The notes beneath the pieces are model-generated. The model was not told the DNA's origin, did not search any database, and saw only the letters and a list, made by a program, of their open reading frames with translations. Positions 62,996 through 64,000 of a DNA stretch of 64,000 bases are shown in pieces; the stretch's first letter is position 1, and each line of letters begins with the position of its first letter. The position numbers and the translations under genes are program-made. This stretch comes from Syntrophus aciditrophicus SB (GTDB lineage Bacteria; Desulfobacterota; Syntrophia; Syntrophales; Syntrophaceae): assembly GCF_000013405.1 (NCBI RefSeq), contig NC_007759.1, forward strand, positions 2,977,001 to 3,041,000. Direction: 5' to 3'.

Positions 62996-64000
62996 GATTC
63001 TTTACCCCCTCTGACGATCTTTCTCGCTTCCCCGGAAACTGGAGGCGGAACCGGCTCGCCGGAAATCTTCCTTACCGCGTTGAAGCGGGGGGGACATACT
63101 TCAAAGCAGGTCCCACATTTCGTGCATTTCTCCTGGTCGATGATGCTGACCAGGTCTTTGCCGCCGTCAATCGCCCCGGCAGGGCACTTCTTGACGCACA
63201 GCTGACACGCCCGGCACTGTTCCGGATCGATGACGTAGGCGATCAGCTCCTTGCAGGACAGCGCCGGACATCTCTTCTCCTTAATGTGAGCCTCGTATTC
63301 ATCCCGGAAGTACTGCAGCGTGCTCAAAAAGGGATTGGGGGCGCTTTTGCCCAGGGCGCACAGGGAGGCTTCCTGGGCAGTCTCGGCCAGCGCCTCCAGA
63401 AGTTCGATGTCGCCCTCTCCGCCTTTCCCTTCGGTGATGCGGGTCAGGATGTTGTCCATCTGCCTTAAGCCCTCACGGCAGGGAACGCATTTGCCGCACG
63501 ATTCATCGGTAAGAAACTTGACGAAGTACCGGGCCGTATCCACCATGCAGGTATCTTCATCCATGACAATCATTCCGCCGGAGCCCATCATGGAACCCGC
63601 CGCGGTCAGCTCGTCAAAACCGACCGGCAGATCCAGCAGGGACTCGGGGATGCATCCCCCCGACGGCCCACCGGTCTGGACCGCCTTGAACTTCTTCCCG
63701 CCGGGAATGCCGCCGCCGATCTTGAAAACGATGTCCCGCAGCGATATCCCCATGGGCACTTCCACCAGCCCGGTATTGGCGATCTTGCCCACCAGAGAGA
63801 AGATCTTCGTCCCCTTGCTGCTTTCCGTTCCAATGGAGGTAAACCAGTCGGCCCCCTTGTTGATGATCAGCGGCACATTCGCCCAGGTCTCCACGTTGTT
63901 CAGCACGGTGGGATGGCCCCAGAGGCCGACCACATTAGAGCGGACATACTTCGGTCGGGGCTCTCCCGCCCGGCCCTCTATGGAGGTCATCAGGGCCGTC
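62992..64000 (-). CDS. NuoF/HymB-like NADH-binding flavoprotein, C-terminal part
   Basis: At least 336 residues; the 5' end lies beyond the window, and TAL can be read before the Met at 63990, as in NuoF ([18 protein letters not shown]). The FMN/SLBB region contains [19 protein letters not shown], and the [4Fe-4S] motif is [16 protein letters not shown]. Two C-terminal ferredoxin clusters, [15 protein letters not shown] and [12 protein letters not shown], mark the HymB/HydB type of electron-bifurcating or formate/hydrogen-linked complexes rather than respiratory NuoF. Confidence 0.92.
   Translation of the reverse strand, partial: TALMTSIEGRAGEPRPKYVRSNVVGLWGHPTVLNNVETWANVPLIINKGADWFTSIGTESSKGTKIFSLVGKIANTGLVEVPMGISLRDIVFKIGGGIPGGKKFKAVQTGGPSGGCIPESLLDLPVGFDELTAAGSMMGSGGMIVMDEDTCMVDTARYFVKFLTDESCGKCVPCREGLRQMDNILTRITEGKGGEGDIELLEALAETAQEASLCALGKSAPNPFLSTLQYFRDEYEAHIKEKRCPALSCKELIAYVIDPEQCRACQLCVKKCPAGAIDGGKDLVSIIDQEKCTKCGTCFEVCPPRFNAVRKISGEPVPPPVSGEARKIVRGGKES

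Overview
The window looks like chromosomal DNA of a strictly anaerobic, syntrophic benzoate degrader close to Syntrophus (order Syntrophales, formerly Deltaproteobacteria). This is inferred from gene content. The window holds had, oah and dch of the lower benzoyl-CoA pathway, a complete rnfCDGEAB ferredoxin:NAD+ oxidoreductase operon with apbE and rseC-like genes close by, a NuoF-like iron-sulfur flavoprotein, molybdopterin and FdhD genes, and sigma-54 regulation.

Layout. 1-3.2 kb: Tat translocase genes (tatB end, tatC) and a class A penicillin-binding protein. 3.2-11.3 kb: branched-chain amino acid biosynthesis (ilvB-ilvN-ilvB-ilvN-ilvC-ilvD), preceded by an Ile/Leu/Val-rich leader peptide and a two-terminator attenuator. 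11.6-14.7 kb: DegP-like protease, an endonuclease III/MagIII-like glycosylase and a DUF374 acyltransferase. 14.7-17.8 kb (minus): a sensor kinase and a sigma-54 response regulator. 18-26 kb: a compact ten-gene acyl assembly line (malonyltransferase, acyl-CoA dehydrogenase-like enzyme, KAS III, FabA-like, FabG-like, FabZ-like, KAS II, ACP, acyltransferase, phosphopantetheinyl transferase) behind a near-consensus sigma-54 promoter. 26.1-29 kb: an MCE/Mla-type lipid transport operon whose ATPase-like gene has lost Walker A. 29.1-32.4 kb (minus): pdxST and hisHF. 32.8-35.7 kb: a thiolase plus DUF35 pair divergent from an SDR gene. 35.9-46.3 kb: AbrB-like protein, GNAT, two FdhD-like proteins without the usual Cys, a CFA-synthase-like methyltransferase, a Trm112-like methyltransferase, a molybdopterin oxidoreductase, an RseC-like protein, ApbE and an ABC-2 exporter. 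46.6-52.4 kb: rnfCDGEAB. 52.5-53.9 kb: an intact ISL3-family insertion sequence. 54.4-58.8 kb: had-oah-dch and an M24 peptidase. 58.8-64 kb: a radical SAM protein, mnmG and a NuoF/iron-sulfur pair running off the end.

The strongest discovery is in rnfB. The reading frame is interrupted by one TGA (51693-51695), exactly where the first cysteine of the N-terminal [4Fe-4S] motif belongs. Just downstream is a perfect 7-bp hairpin with an AGGTT loop, placed as in the bacterial SECIS of E. coli fdhF. I read rnfB as one 287-residue selenoprotein in which selenocysteine would be an iron-sulfur ligand, not as a pseudogene.

How the genes work together. Had, Oah and Dch carry cyclic dienoyl-CoA to ring-opened 3-hydroxypimelyl-CoA. 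Rnf couples the ferredoxin and NADH pools to the membrane ion gradient. ApbE should attach FMN to RnfG and RnfD. The acyl assembly line and the MCE operon may form a lipid synthesis and transport module whose product is unknown.
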